IMG/VR virus record: IMGVR_UViG_3300031951_000507
Location: 1 to 38,147 of that record
Length of the DNA stretch: 38,147 nt
Origin: a virus
Direction: 5' to 3' (one strand)
This document shows positions 8,520-16,998 of the stretch, one piece after another. The notes under the pieces were generated by a model. It was not told the origin of the DNA and made no database searches. It saw only the letters and a list, made by a program, of their open reading frames with translations. The first letter of the stretch is position 1; each line of letters opens with the position of its first letter. Both the position numbers and the translations under genes were made by a program.

Positions 8520-9219
8520 TTTTGACCTCTTCTAGTTTTGTTTTGTGATATGAGAATGTGTTTATTAAGTATTGCCAATTTCGGTCTGACTTCTCGCGAG
8601 TGTATTCGCGTATCATCAGTTTTGCGTTCCGTTCTGCTTTGTCTCTTAGCTCTTCGGCGCTTAGGTTATATCCAAGATGCCAAAGTAGTATGTCTGTATC
8701 AGCTACCGTCACATCTTCATCCATGAGGTCTAAGTGCTCATGGCATATTGCCTTCCAATGAACGCCTGAATGATTGCGAACTATTCTCAAGTTAGCGCCT
8801 GCATATCTTTGGCGAACATATCCGACGCGCTCATCTATTTCGGACCTCATTCCGGTAATGGTCAAGCCGGCCGCGACCGCATCGCTTTCATCAAGCGCCT
8901 TCATGTTTTGCCAAAATTCATCATGCCTCATCGCGAGGCGCTCATCTGAATCAATATGAATAATCCATTCACCAGTCGCATATTCGTTTAGCTTATTTCT
9001 GCAATATGAGAAGTCAAAGTAATCCTCGAAGTTTGGTATTTCCCATGCTAAGACTACATGATCACCAGTGCGACCTACATAAGTAAAAATAGGCTCTTTC
9101 AAGCGTGGATTCACTGAAGTTTGAAGCGCTACGATTTCAATATCTTCATCCGGTAAGCTCGCTCTCCATTCTCTTAAATCTTCCCCTTCAGGAAAGATCA
9201 CACATGCACTCACTTTCAT
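8503..9219 (-). CDS. Family 2 glycosyltransferase (238 aa)
   Basis: GT-A fold nucleotide-sugar transferase. The N-terminal half has the GT2 pattern: a Rossmann-like start (residues 1-32), then SYCRNKLNEYATGEWIIHID with the metal-binding D90-S-D92 followed by E93-R94. A later H-W-K-A-x-C-H-E-H segment near residue 175 resembles the acceptor-side HE motif of small GT2 enzymes. It lacks membrane segments, so it is cytoplasmic. Its ATG overlaps the tail terminator stop (ATGA), with AGAGG as binding site, and its end overlaps the tail tube start by 17 nt, so it is made together with virion proteins. It may glycosylate a tail or capsid protein, or a host surface precursor; the acceptor cannot be read from sequence. 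Confidence 0.85.
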   Translation of the reverse strand: MKVSACVIFPEGEDLREWRASLPDEDIEIVALQTSVNPRLKEPIFTYVGRTGDHVVLAWEIPNFEDYFDFSYCRNKLNEYATGEWIIHIDSDERLAMRHDEFWQNMKALDESDAVAAGLTITGMRSEIDERVGYVRQRYAGANLRIVRNHSGVHWKAICHEHLDLMDEDVTVADTDILLWHLGYNLSAEELRDKAERNAKLMIREYTREKSDRNWQYLINTFSYHKTKLEEVKNGSRW

Positions 9220-9680
9220 TTATCGCCTCTATAATAAACAGTCCTAAAAGTCATGAAGTATATGCCTTTGGTTTCATCATCATTGTATGTTACCGCTTGC
9301 GCATCAATGAAGTGAACAGGGGCAAAGTAAGTCCGCTCAAAATCACTCTCATACTCTGGCGGTCTATAGTTTGTTAGTTTATTCTCGATCGCTTCGGCAT
9401 AATTTGCAAGGTTTTCTCTTAATATCGCTTTTCCTGCGGTCGAGTTCTTTTTTACTTGTACTCCGACAAGCAAGTACATATCTATTTGCCCTTTATTTGC
9501 AAACGCCGAGTCATCTTCGAGTCCTATCACCTCGCGAGAATCCGACCCGCCAAGAATACCGACAAAGGGGAACTGATAAGTATTCCATTTGTCTATCATA
9601 ACTTGGTCATATACTCGGACTCCGCTCATTGTGCGAAGTTGATCGGCTACTGAATTGAGCGCCGCTGATTCTCTTGCCAT
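9216..9680 (-). CDS. Tail terminator or tail completion protein (154 aa)
   Basis: Small mixed alpha/beta protein between the gpG/HK97 gp10-like protein and the tail module. Its size and position match the lambda gpU-type tail terminator that caps the tube and binds the head. The pattern of an N-terminal helix, a central strand pair (QIDMYLLVGVQVK) and a helix (NLANYAEAIENKL) is compatible. It overlaps the upstream gene by 34 nt and the glycosyltransferase by 4 nt. Confidence 0.65.
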   Translation of the reverse strand: MARESAALNSVADQLRTMSGVRVYDQVMIDKWNTYQFPFVGILGGSDSREVIGLEDDSAFANKGQIDMYLLVGVQVKKNSTAGKAILRENLANYAEAIENKLTNYRPPEYESDFERTYFAPVHFIDAQAVTYNDDETKGIYFMTFRTVYYRGDK

Positions 9681-10189
9681 TGTTGTATTCCTTGGATTAC
9701 TGCAGATCTCACTCCGTCTGCATATTTGTTGTCTTGTCTGAATCTTTGCACGGCGGGCGCGAAGTAAGGACGCGCTGGTATTTGCACCCCGCCGACCCGT
9801 CGAACTTTGAGAGCTATATTCCTGAAGTATGCTACTCCGGTCTCACGATAGCGATTCCAAAAGTAGCCTTCCATCTTGCCCTTAGTACGAATGAAGCCGC
9901 CTGTTTCTTGTATGCGAGCGTATGGTAAGTCTGAGCCGTATTCTAGCTCAAATATACCACTACTTTCTTGCACTTTGTAAACATTTCCCTCACTACCACG
10001 CGCAAAAGATCGGAATAACTTACCGGTATTAATTGCGAGCTTTGTGCTTGTCGAAGGTGCTATCCTTTCCTTAAGTCCACTGCGTTCCATTTGCGTACCT
10101 ATGAAGGCTTGCATAACGAAAGGGAAGCGCAAGAGCTGATCATTTATGATCGGTCTTAGTATTCCTTGCAGTTGAGCTACATCAAGCAT
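9647..10189 (-). CDS. Virion morphogenesis / tail completion protein, Mu gpG or HK97 gp10-like (180 aa)
   Basis: The middle shows the features of this family: an INTGKLFRSF segment, then YGSDLPYARIQETGG, and RPYFAPAV near residue 140. Family members complete the head-tail interface or prime tail assembly. It lies between the connector and the tail terminator, as in HK97-like phages. Start at 10189 follows the connector stop by one base, with GGTG as a weak binding site. Confidence 0.8.
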   Translation of the reverse strand: MLDVAQLQGILRPIINDQLLRFPFVMQAFIGTQMERSGLKERIAPSTSTKLAINTGKLFRSFARGSEGNVYKVQESSGIFELEYGSDLPYARIQETGGFIRTKGKMEGYFWNRYRETGVAYFRNIALKVRRVGGVQIPARPYFAPAVQRFRQDNKYADGVRSAVIQGIQQWQENQRRSIQ

Positions 10190-10190
10190 C

Positions 10191-10817
10191 TTACACCGTT
10201 GGTATTACGAATTGAGCAAAGTATTTATGCCAGTCAATATCGGTCTTGAGTGAGTTCGATACATTCTGACCAGCGCCGCCTGTCGATACCGAGTTAAGCC
10301 CAAACCAATTACCGCCTTGAGGGCTTTGCTTATAGCATAGAGCGCTCATTTCCGCGATGCCTTGCAAGATTGTATATGGCATATTAGCGTCGGTATATCC
10401 CGTGCTTAGAGTAGCCTTAAATTGTCCGTTTGTTTTGTCCCTGAATATGATGTAATTGGCATACGGCTCTGCATTCCATGCAAAGTTACCAGCATCATAA
10501 TTCGCATAAGTAGCGAACTCATTCTCACGCCATTGGAGCGTCGTAAGAGTCGTACCTGCATTATAGGGTATAAACTTCCATGAGTGATTAGCTTCGAGCC
10601 CTCTTTGAGCCTTTGAAGCGTAAAACTGATAGTTTACATTCCCAGTACGAAGAGGCTGACCGCAATAGCCTTCAGCCTCGTCGTATGAGATCTTTATCAG
10701 TTCGTCAAACCAAGTGTAAAGCGCCGTATCTTCGGTAGTCGGGTCGCCGTTTACTTCCAAATTAAGAAAGGTCATGAGAGCCGCGAACGCCCTCGGATTT
10801 GCGCTTGTATATGGCAT
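10191..10817 (-). CDS. Head-tail connector / adaptor (gp6-like, 208 aa)
   Basis: Follows capsid and a small neck gene. The N-terminus is a helical bundle (AALMTFLNLEV, YTWFDELIKISYDEAEGYCG) of the HK97 gp6/SPP1 gp15 type: a short helix, an acidic helix, then G-Q-P-L. After it there is an inserted beta-rich region of about 100 residues, longer than the minimal family. It would sit under the portal and receive the tail. Confidence 0.7.
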   Translation of the reverse strand: MPYTSANPRAFAALMTFLNLEVNGDPTTEDTALYTWFDELIKISYDEAEGYCGQPLRTGNVNYQFYASKAQRGLEANHSWKFIPYNAGTTLTTLQWRENEFATYANYDAGNFAWNAEPYANYIIFRDKTNGQFKATLSTGYTDANMPYTILQGIAEMSALCYKQSPQGGNWFGLNSVSTGGAGQNVSNSLKTDIDWHKYFAQFVIPTV

Positions 10818-10818
10818 G

Positions 10819-10989
10819 TTATTTACCTGTTTTCTTGGTTTCTACTTTTACCGGCTCGGGCTTTACTGCAGTTAGCGGCTTCGCCTTGCCGTCTTTGATA
10901 AGAGCCTCGGCAATAGCTGCGGGGAGAGATGTCTCATACCCCGCAGATACGCCTTTATACGGCTCGATTAGAATTACATCTACGAGCAT
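10819..10989 (-). CDS. Small neck-region protein (56 aa)
   Basis: A short gene between capsid and connector. Start ATG at 10989 has AAGGTGA 5 nt upstream; the stop is one base from the connector ATG. The protein starts MLVDVILIEPYKGV, has a helix SLPAAIAEALIKDGKA and ends in a K/P/E-rich tail. Short proteins with this strand-helix-Lys/Pro pattern are common after phage capsid genes. Function is unknown; it may be a decoration or connector accessory. Confidence 0.75.
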   Translation of the reverse strand: MLVDVILIEPYKGVSAGYETSLPAAIAEALIKDGKAKPLTAVKPEPVKVETKKTGK

Positions 10990-11002
10990 TAGTTCACCTT
11001 AA

Positions 11003-12199
11003 TTAGGTAGTTGAAGTTTTGAGAACACCGATCGCGCTTGGAGCTGGGAAAGCAAAAGCTACGCGCTCAACAACTTCGATACCTTTTTGATGAGTACCAC
11101 CCAAACCAGTAGCACCGAAGTACTCTTTGTATTCGTTCACTGTTACATCTTCGCGAACTCCCATCACTGTGAACTGATTGAAGTCGCAATAGAATGCAGA
11201 CGCTGTATTTGCGGCTGAAGTTGGGAAGAGTGAATCAGGTACGACATGCATAGGACGGCCCGTAGGTGTGAAGTAGCTATTACCTTGAAGCGCTGTAAGT
11301 CCGATTGATGTAATCTCGATAGGTCTTACCATGTCGAAGATAGGACGGCTTCCGCCAGTTTCTTTCATCAAATATCCAAAGACGCTTTGAGGAACTACGA
11401 AAACGCCATTAGCACCGACGCCAGAATTTACACCGAGGCGCAAGTTCCAAAGGTCAGTCCATGAAATTTCAGCGAATGTATCTTTACCAGAGTTATTAGC
11501 ACCACCTTGGCGAACTGTTGTAGTACCAGAGATACCAGTGATACCGGTAAAGTTTGGAGCGTTCCCATCACCGTTGAAAAACTGCTTGTCTTCAGTTTCA
11601 GCAAGCGCGCGGCCGAGACCGTTTACGACATAATCCAAGAATGCTGGAGTTGCATCTTGTAATTGCTCTTCGGATACGATAGCACCAGCTACAATCTTGC
11701 GAGCTGTCATTGCAGTTGCCGTAAAGAATGATGTTGAGTCAGTCAATGTCAAGCCAGAACCTTCAGCAACTACCGCACCAGTAAAAGCACCTGAAGAAAC
11801 GAGGTTCTCTGTTTTACCACGCATAGGGTAGATCTTAGCAAGTGCTCTTGCATAACCGAACTGATCAGCAAAAGACATGATCTCTTCAACCCAAAATTGA
11901 GGAACGGCAGCACCACCTTGTGCGGTCGTACCTGTATTGAAGTTTGCGCGTGTGATATACTTGTTATTTGCAGCGCGTGCAATCTCATCAGCTTGACCGT
12001 CACGGCCTTGGTGCTTAGCAAGAATGTAATCAGCAACTACGCGAGCTTGGTCACGGCGTGAGTCGTGATCTGCTTTGATAGATACCAAACCTCTAGCAGG
12101 TGATGGATTGTTTACTGGGTGCAAAGTGCGGAGCTGGTCAGCTACTTTGCGGTCTACAACTTCTTTGAGTTGGTCTTGAGTTACGATTAAATTGTCCAT
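11003..12199 (-). CDS. Major capsid protein, HK97 fold (398 aa)
   Basis: HK97-type capsid subunit. The N-terminal helical and charged part (to about residue 60-100) is the delta-like scaffolding domain expected to be cut by the protease encoded just upstream. The core has typical family signatures: GGAAVPQFWVEEIM, SSGAFTGAVVAEG, IVSEEQLQDA, a FFNGDGNAPNFTGI segment and a C-terminal EVVERVAFAF strand. AAGGA lies 9 nt before the ATG. Length is normal for the family. Confidence 0.95.
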   Translation of the reverse strand: MDNLIVTQDQLKEVVDRKVADQLRTLHPVNNPSPARGLVSIKADHDSRRDQARVVADYILAKHQGRDGQADEIARAANNKYITRANFNTGTTAQGGAAVPQFWVEEIMSFADQFGYARALAKIYPMRGKTENLVSSGAFTGAVVAEGSGLTLTDSTSFFTATAMTARKIVAGAIVSEEQLQDATPAFLDYVVNGLGRALAETEDKQFFNGDGNAPNFTGITGISGTTTVRQGGANNSGKDTFAEISWTDLWNLRLGVNSGVGANGVFVVPQSVFGYLMKETGGSRPIFDMVRPIEITSIGLTALQGNSYFTPTGRPMHVVPDSLFPTSAANTASAFYCDFNQFTVMGVREDVTVNEYKEYFGATGLGGTHQKGIEVVERVAFAFPAPSAIGVLKTSTT

Positions 12200-12211
12200 T
12201 AGGTTTTATCC

Positions 12212-12670
12212 TTAGATTAAATTGATTAAATCTTCTGTAGTCATTTTTTTAGGCAAGTTCAAAGTGATAGAACGGCCTGCTTCGATGGATACCGCTTGTT
12301 TAATTGTCTTGTATCCTTTATTTATCATGTCCATACCTTCGGCGATTTGCGCTTGTGTGGAAGCTGCAATCTTTTTACCTACTCTAGTTTCAATACCTTT
12401 GAATGATGCCATGACTTCCTCTTCAGCAACTACCTCAACTGGAGGCTCGGCTGCTTCGGGTTCGGGGGCTACTTCAGGCTCAACGGCTGGTGCTGCTTCG
12501 CCTTTCAAAACTGCAAGCATAGGAGGCACGCCTGCGGTGATGAAAGCATTAACGGATACTTCGGCTTCTTCAGGAGAAAAACCGAGATTAATCACTTCGG
12601 CGATGAAAGCTTCTTTGATAGCCGGAAGAAGCTCATCAGCGATCTTTGCTTCGATCTCTGGGGTTAACAT
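12212..12670 (-). CDS. Internal-start scaffold protein (152 aa, in frame with protease)
   Basis: The C-terminal third of the protease gene has its own ATG at 12670 (residue 290), preceded by AAAGGAAAG at good spacing. It begins MLTPEIEAKIADELLP, a helical acidic segment, followed by a P/E/A linker and a C-terminal basic helix (RVGKKIAASTQAQIAEG). Phage lambda makes its scaffold Nu3 from the same kind of internal start in the protease gene C. Separate expression here is inferred from the binding site only. Confidence 0.5.
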   Translation of the reverse strand: MLTPEIEAKIADELLPAIKEAFIAEVINLGFSPEEAEVSVNAFITAGVPPMLAVLKGEAAPAVEPEVAPEPEAAEPPVEVVAEEEVMASFKGIETRVGKKIAASTQAQIAEGMDMINKGYKTIKQAVSIEAGRSITLNLPKKMTTEDLINLI

Positions 12671-13537
12671 TCTACTTTCCTTTTTGTATTTATTAAGTGA
12701 GTCTTTGATAAGAGTCTTCAGTGATTTCTTAAGCAGTGCTTGACGGTTCGCCGGAACGCTAACGACGCTAAATTCTACAAGCTCTGACTTGGTATATACT
12801 GTTACTTTATTGCCGTCGATAGTTTGCTCTTCATATTCGGTCGGAATGATACCAACTGATACGGCCTTGACAAAACCTGCATTAATAAGTTTTGTAAGCT
12901 TCTTGCCCTCTTCAGTTACGCACTCAACTTGAATAGTAGCTTCTAAGTTTTCGCCGTTCATTGCAAAACCTAAGCAGCGACCGATAGGCCACTGATCCGA
13001 GTCATGCTGGGCAAGTACGATAGGGTTGTTTAGATACGCCGTATAATCGATACCTGACGGCACTATGATAGTACCATACCGGTCAACTTCGGGAGTAGAG
13101 ACTACGAAGGTGAAGAGGTCATTCTCTTTCTCTTCGTATTCTTTCTCTCCGTTCCCTTCATACTCATAACCATTTCTAGTCTCGAGTACAAGTTCTCTTG
13201 TTATTAAATTCATATTAAATCCTCTATTTTTTAATTGCTCTACTATGTTCTTAGACCATGAGTATCCAGGATCTCCACCCCATAATCCCCATGCCACTCT
13301 TCCGGGTGATGGATACCCATCTTCACCGGGCTCAAAGCCCTCGGCATCTTTTACGCTTTCTTGCCTTGAAAAGAAAGAGTACATACGCTTTACGGTATCT
13401 TCGCTTAAGTTCTCACCGCGTGCAATTTGACGCGCTCTGATCTTACCTATCCGAGTGCCACCTTTACGGCCGTCTTCCACCCAGCGAATAGCTCGCTCGG
13501 CTTCCTCTTGCATGCCTTTGTTAGGTTTGTAACTCAT
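12212..13537 (-). CDS. Prohead protease with N-terminal accessory domain and C-terminal scaffold (441 aa)
   Basis: Three parts are visible. Residues 1-108 form an accessory domain (RAIRWVEDGRKGGTRIG, RMYSFFSRQE, GYPSPGRVAWGLWGGDPG). Residues 109-275 are an HK97-type S78 serine protease with H178 (AQHDSD), S227 (AVSVG) and E255 before the SVVSVPAN strand. Residues 290-441 are acidic and helical with a P/E/A-rich linker, as in scaffolds. Two internal in-frame ATGs have good ribosome binding sites: residue 109 (AGAGG, 13213) and residue 290 (AAAGGAAAG, 12670). These could give a 333-aa protease and a 152-aa scaffold. The gene starts in an ATGA overlap with the portal. Confidence 0.9.
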   Translation of the reverse strand: MSYKPNKGMQEEAERAIRWVEDGRKGGTRIGKIRARQIARGENLSEDTVKRMYSFFSRQESVKDAEGFEPGEDGYPSPGRVAWGLWGGDPGYSWSKNIVEQLKNRGFNMNLITRELVLETRNGYEYEGNGEKEYEEKENDLFTFVVSTPEVDRYGTIIVPSGIDYTAYLNNPIVLAQHDSDQWPIGRCLGFAMNGENLEATIQVECVTEEGKKLTKLINAGFVKAVSVGIIPTEYEEQTIDGNKVTVYTKSELVEFSVVSVPANRQALLKKSLKTLIKDSLNKYKKESRMLTPEIEAKIADELLPAIKEAFIAEVINLGFSPEEAEVSVNAFITAGVPPMLAVLKGEAAPAVEPEVAPEPEAAEPPVEVVAEEEVMASFKGIETRVGKKIAASTQAQIAEGMDMINKGYKTIKQAVSIEAGRSITLNLPKKMTTEDLINLI

Positions 13538-15528
13538 TCAGCGACAGGGAATAACTGACATCTACAATTAATCGAATTACCAGCACTCAATCCGGGGCCT
13601 AATGGCCTAGTAGCTTTTTCACCACCAACCGTAAAGTATCCATCAGCGCCTTGCATCGAGCCGTCGGCTTGAACATGTGCGGGTCTTACGAGTCCATCGC
13701 GTTGAGTAAGCCACATCATTTTGAAGCCAAGGTCTTTATAGACCGCATGCTGCATGCCACTTGTAACATTCGCGCTCGTTGTATTCGCTATTGTCTTTGC
13801 ACGGCCCGCGCTTAGTTGATCGAACTTAGTCTGCAAGGCTTCTTTCATTTCATCTTTTGGAAGTCCTGCATTATTTTCGATTACTTGTCGTATCTCGGAC
13901 TTCATTACATCGACGCTCTCTCTAATCTTTGCACTTGACTCATTAGCAAGATCCTTTATTTGCTGACCTACTTCGCCGGTCAAGTCTTGATCTCCAAGCT
14001 CGAGAGCTTTTAAGAGTTCGTTTTGCACGCTTAAGCAAGCACTTTCTACCATGGTTTGGAACTTCGCGTAATCAGCATCATTAATATCAAGATCAGATAT
14101 GCTTATGATACCCTTATCGATATTTGATAAGACTTCATTTTTGAGCTGACCGATAATAGTTTGCACTACATTGTCTATCTTATTGCTTGACTTCTCAGTT
14201 AGCTTGTCGAAATTACGCCAGAACAAGTCCTTACTCTCGGCTGTTATGAGAGGCAATTTTGCGCGGTTCTGTATTCCGTATGCCCTTTCGAGTTTTCGCG
14301 GCATCATGGGCACGGGAGGCGCATTTACGACCGATTGCAATGGAGCGTATCCACCTGCAATAAGTGGAATGTTACCGTCTTTAATCGGATCATATCCACG
14401 ATCGGCTCGCGCTTCGTTAATTGTCTTGAGCCCCCATTTAAGCTCAAACTCTTCCTTACGCATATCAGCATCAGGGTCAGCATATTCGTACGGCTGCGCT
14501 TCGATTAAGATATCCTCTTCCCATCGTCTGAAGTGACGCGTAAATTCTTCAGCGATGTAGAGTGCTTCGGGATCGATTGTGTTTTGCCTAAAAATAGCCC
14601 ATTGAACTTCAGCGGTTGCACGGTTTTGGAAGCTACCATCAAGCATGCCAGGAGGCACGCCAAAGACTTGAGCGATTTGAGCGCGTGTATCTTTGCTCAC
14701 CGCTTCATAGCTAATTGATAGCTCGCCTTTCGGGGGTAGTTGTAATTGCATGCCACCACCAAGCAAAGCGCGGAGCTTGTAATCTGGGAGTTCTTCATTC
14801 CATGCGGCCTTAAGTTTATGCCACTCATCAGCATCGAATCTTTCAGGGAAGGTAGCCACCAAAGGAGGTACGGTATTATTCTCAAAAAGTCTAGCAAGAT
14901 ACGCGCTAACTTCGCGGTCAATAAAAGCATATTCAAGCGCGGCTGATACGAGGCCTACACCGAAGATATTCATACCGATTATCTCTTCAGGTCTTGCGCC
15001 CGGATGGATCTTCGCGAGGTGGATAACCTCTTTCTCAGGTATCGCGATATTCCCCTCTTGAGCGGACTGATAGACATATCCTTCGATGAAGTTGTTATCG
15101 CCTTTGATAACTCGCATGCGGGTCGGATTAAGTACCCACATTTGAAGAGGAACTCGGTATCCATTTGTCGGAGTCCAGATATAAGCATTTCCGTTGATAC
15201 TTAGCCAGTTCTCAATATAGCTGAACACTTGCGAGCGGGTAAAGTACGGATTAGGATTATTCAATAGCTCATTTGCCCAGTGACCTCGGCCTAGCTCTTC
15301 GCGCTTGTAGTTCTTCTCGGCATAGCTATCAAACTTCACACCGGTCAAAGCGTTTGCACGATGCTGTAAACAAGCAAAGACCGTGCCTCGAAGCGAGGCC
15401 GCGAGTTCTCCACCAGTTTGAGTCGCACCTATATTGCGACTTCCACCACTGCGGATATATGGCCTATCGTTTTTACGCGGTGCAACTGCGGCCGCGATTC
15501 TATCTCGAAGTTGGTCAAGTAAACTCAT
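13534..15528 (-). CDS. Portal protein fused to MuF-type head morphogenesis protein (664 aa)
   Basis: Residues 1 to about 400 are an HK97-family portal: RGTVFACLQHRANALTG, the PLQMWVLNP strand, HLAKIHPGARPEEIIGMN, and FGVPPGMLDGSFQNRATAEVQ. Residues 420-560 form a helical linker. From about 570 the protein has Phage_Mu_F signatures: TIANTTSANVTSGM, WLTQRDGLVRPAHVQADG and a terminal NSINCRC. Portal and MuF are usually separate adjacent genes, so this is a fusion; the MuF domain would project into the head. The start overlaps the terminase stop as ATGA. Confidence 0.93.
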   Translation of the reverse strand: MSLLDQLRDRIAAAVAPRKNDRPYIRSGGSRNIGATQTGGELAASLRGTVFACLQHRANALTGVKFDSYAEKNYKREELGRGHWANELLNNPNPYFTRSQVFSYIENWLSINGNAYIWTPTNGYRVPLQMWVLNPTRMRVIKGDNNFIEGYVYQSAQEGNIAIPEKEVIHLAKIHPGARPEEIIGMNIFGVGLVSAALEYAFIDREVSAYLARLFENNTVPPLVATFPERFDADEWHKLKAAWNEELPDYKLRALLGGGMQLQLPPKGELSISYEAVSKDTRAQIAQVFGVPPGMLDGSFQNRATAEVQWAIFRQNTIDPEALYIAEEFTRHFRRWEEDILIEAQPYEYADPDADMRKEEFELKWGLKTINEARADRGYDPIKDGNIPLIAGGYAPLQSVVNAPPVPMMPRKLERAYGIQNRAKLPLITAESKDLFWRNFDKLTEKSSNKIDNVVQTIIGQLKNEVLSNIDKGIISISDLDINDADYAKFQTMVESACLSVQNELLKALELGDQDLTGEVGQQIKDLANESSAKIRESVDVMKSEIRQVIENNAGLPKDEMKEALQTKFDQLSAGRAKTIANTTSANVTSGMQHAVYKDLGFKMMWLTQRDGLVRPAHVQADGSMQGADGYFTVGGEKATRPLGPGLSAGNSINCRCQLFPVAE

Positions 15529-16694
15529 ACATATATCTGTGGTGTTTTGCGAATAGCATTAAAAGCATAGCCCAATGCGTCAATAAAGTCATCATGCTTG
15601 TCTTGAGGAGTTCCGGTAAAGCTTAAAAGCTCCTCAGTGAATTCAGGGTCTAAATGAGGCACATGATATACAAGCCCTTGCTCATATCGTGCCTCAACGG
15701 GCTGGAATCGAATCACCTTATCGCGATCCGCTCGCACGCCTACTACATTCATTTTAGTATTTCTCTTAAGCTCTTGCACCATCCATGCTTGCGCCTGGTT
15801 ACTTTCAACGGCTACGACTCGCGCTTGCCATCTCTCTTCGGCTGCCATGATGCGAGCACCGATCTCGGCAAATTGTGCTCTAAAGTGCTCGGCTTCAACT
15901 ACCACTACTTCGCCGTCTTGAGTCGTACCTATCACCACGATTGCAGTATAGTCAGCGGTCTCTTTTTGTGATATTGCCAAGTCCACTCCGATATAGTAAG
16001 CCGTGCATACTTTGTCATTTGCAATGCGTAGCCAATCGCGTTTAATCTTCGCCGAGCTCCTATCGACATACTCGGCTAAGAACTCTTGCGCAAATACGAT
16101 GCTTGGAAGTAGCTCCTTTTGCCTATCCACTTCGCTCTCTTTGATTTGTCCACCGTCATAAGTGGAAAAGTGGAAAGACTTCCAATCTTCGAGCGTATCG
16201 TGAAGCTGATCTAATTGCCAAAAGTGATTTTTACCTTTTGGCGTTGAGAAGAAATACGCATCGCCTTCATAATCGGCGAGCATCGGGCTTAATACAAAGT
16301 TCCAATCGTCTTCAGCGTTTGGGCAGTGAGCCCATTCGTCGCATATTATGCGGTGAAACTTGTTACCTCGAAGCCCGTCGGCTCTCCAGATACCCTGTAA
16401 ATTCAATGTACTATTACCTAGTTTAATCTGTCCTTGCTTGTAAGTAGCACCAAGCGGGGCGAAGAAGTTTTGTGCTTCGGTCTCTCGTCCTGTAAGTTCG
16501 GTGTAACTTGGCGCGGTGTAGAGAACATACGCGCCGTCCACTTCAAGCATCTTCTCAAGGGCAAGAGCAAAAGCCAGATAAGACTTCCCAAAGCGACGCC
16601 CGCACCGAACAACATTAAAGCGCTTCCGATCGCGAAGTATTTCAAGCTGTTTCTCATGCGGATAAATCTTGACTACTTTGTCCAATTTTAGCAC
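15525..16694 (-). CDS. terL: Terminase large subunit (389 aa)
   Basis: DNA packaging motor. The ATPase domain has Walker A G32-RRFGKS38, Walker B RIICDE at 115-120, and the coupling motif FFSTPKG near 150. The RNase H-like nuclease domain has D238 (YYIGVDLAIS), E297 (VAVESN) and D369/D372 (HDDFIDALGYAF). It is short but complete. It overlaps the small subunit gene by 41 nt and the portal by 4 nt. Confidence 0.97.
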   Translation of the reverse strand: MLKLDKVVKIYPHEKQLEILRDRKRFNVVRCGRRFGKSYLAFALALEKMLEVDGAYVLYTAPSYTELTGRETEAQNFFAPLGATYKQGQIKLGNSTLNLQGIWRADGLRGNKFHRIICDEWAHCPNAEDDWNFVLSPMLADYEGDAYFFSTPKGKNHFWQLDQLHDTLEDWKSFHFSTYDGGQIKESEVDRQKELLPSIVFAQEFLAEYVDRSSAKIKRDWLRIANDKVCTAYYIGVDLAISQKETADYTAIVVIGTTQDGEVVVVEAEHFRAQFAEIGARIMAAEERWQARVVAVESNQAQAWMVQELKRNTKMNVVGVRADRDKVIRFQPVEARYEQGLVYHVPHLDPEFTEELLSFTGTPQDKHDDFIDALGYAFNAIRKTPQIYV

Positions 16695-16998
16695 CCCATT
16701 CTATAACCATTTTACCCTGCTCGACCGCTTGATTATTCAAGTGTCCAAGCAAGTCAAGTAATACCTTCATTGCTGCCATGTCTTCCTTCTCTAATATCTT
16801 TTTATGAATCAGCATGTGAATCACTTCAGCCGCGACGGTCTCTTTTGTTTTGCCCGGCTTGCTAAGTTCTTCAGCTGCCATTTTGGCAAGGTCTCTCACA
16901 TAGACTATCGACCCCTTTGGCCTGCCTTTGCGGTTGATCCTTTCAGGGTTCGTATGAAAGCCCTGACCTTTTACATTTTCTGGATTATTTCCCGGCAT
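16654..16998 (-). CDS. terS: Terminase small subunit (114 aa)
   Basis: Directly upstream of the large subunit with a 41-nt overlap. The N-terminus is basic and Gly/Asn/Arg-rich (PERINRKGRPKGS), typical of small terminases that bind the packaging site, followed by a helical part (LAKMAAEELS, EVIHMLIHKKILEKEDMAAMKVLLDLLGHLNNQ) that could oligomerise. Recognition of pac or cos DNA is its expected role. The specific family cannot be fixed by eye. Confidence 0.8.
   Translation of the reverse strand: MPGNNPENVKGQGFHTNPERINRKGRPKGSIVYVRDLAKMAAEELSKPGKTKETVAAEVIHMLIHKKILEKEDMAAMKVLLDLLGHLNNQAVEQGKMVIEWGAKIGQSSQDLSA

Noticed and set aside
12222-12743. Plus-strand 173-aa frame opposite the protease/scaffold
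   Set aside because: Low-complexity S/T/A/G content reflects the antisense of the P/E/A-rich scaffold linker; no promoter or binding site.
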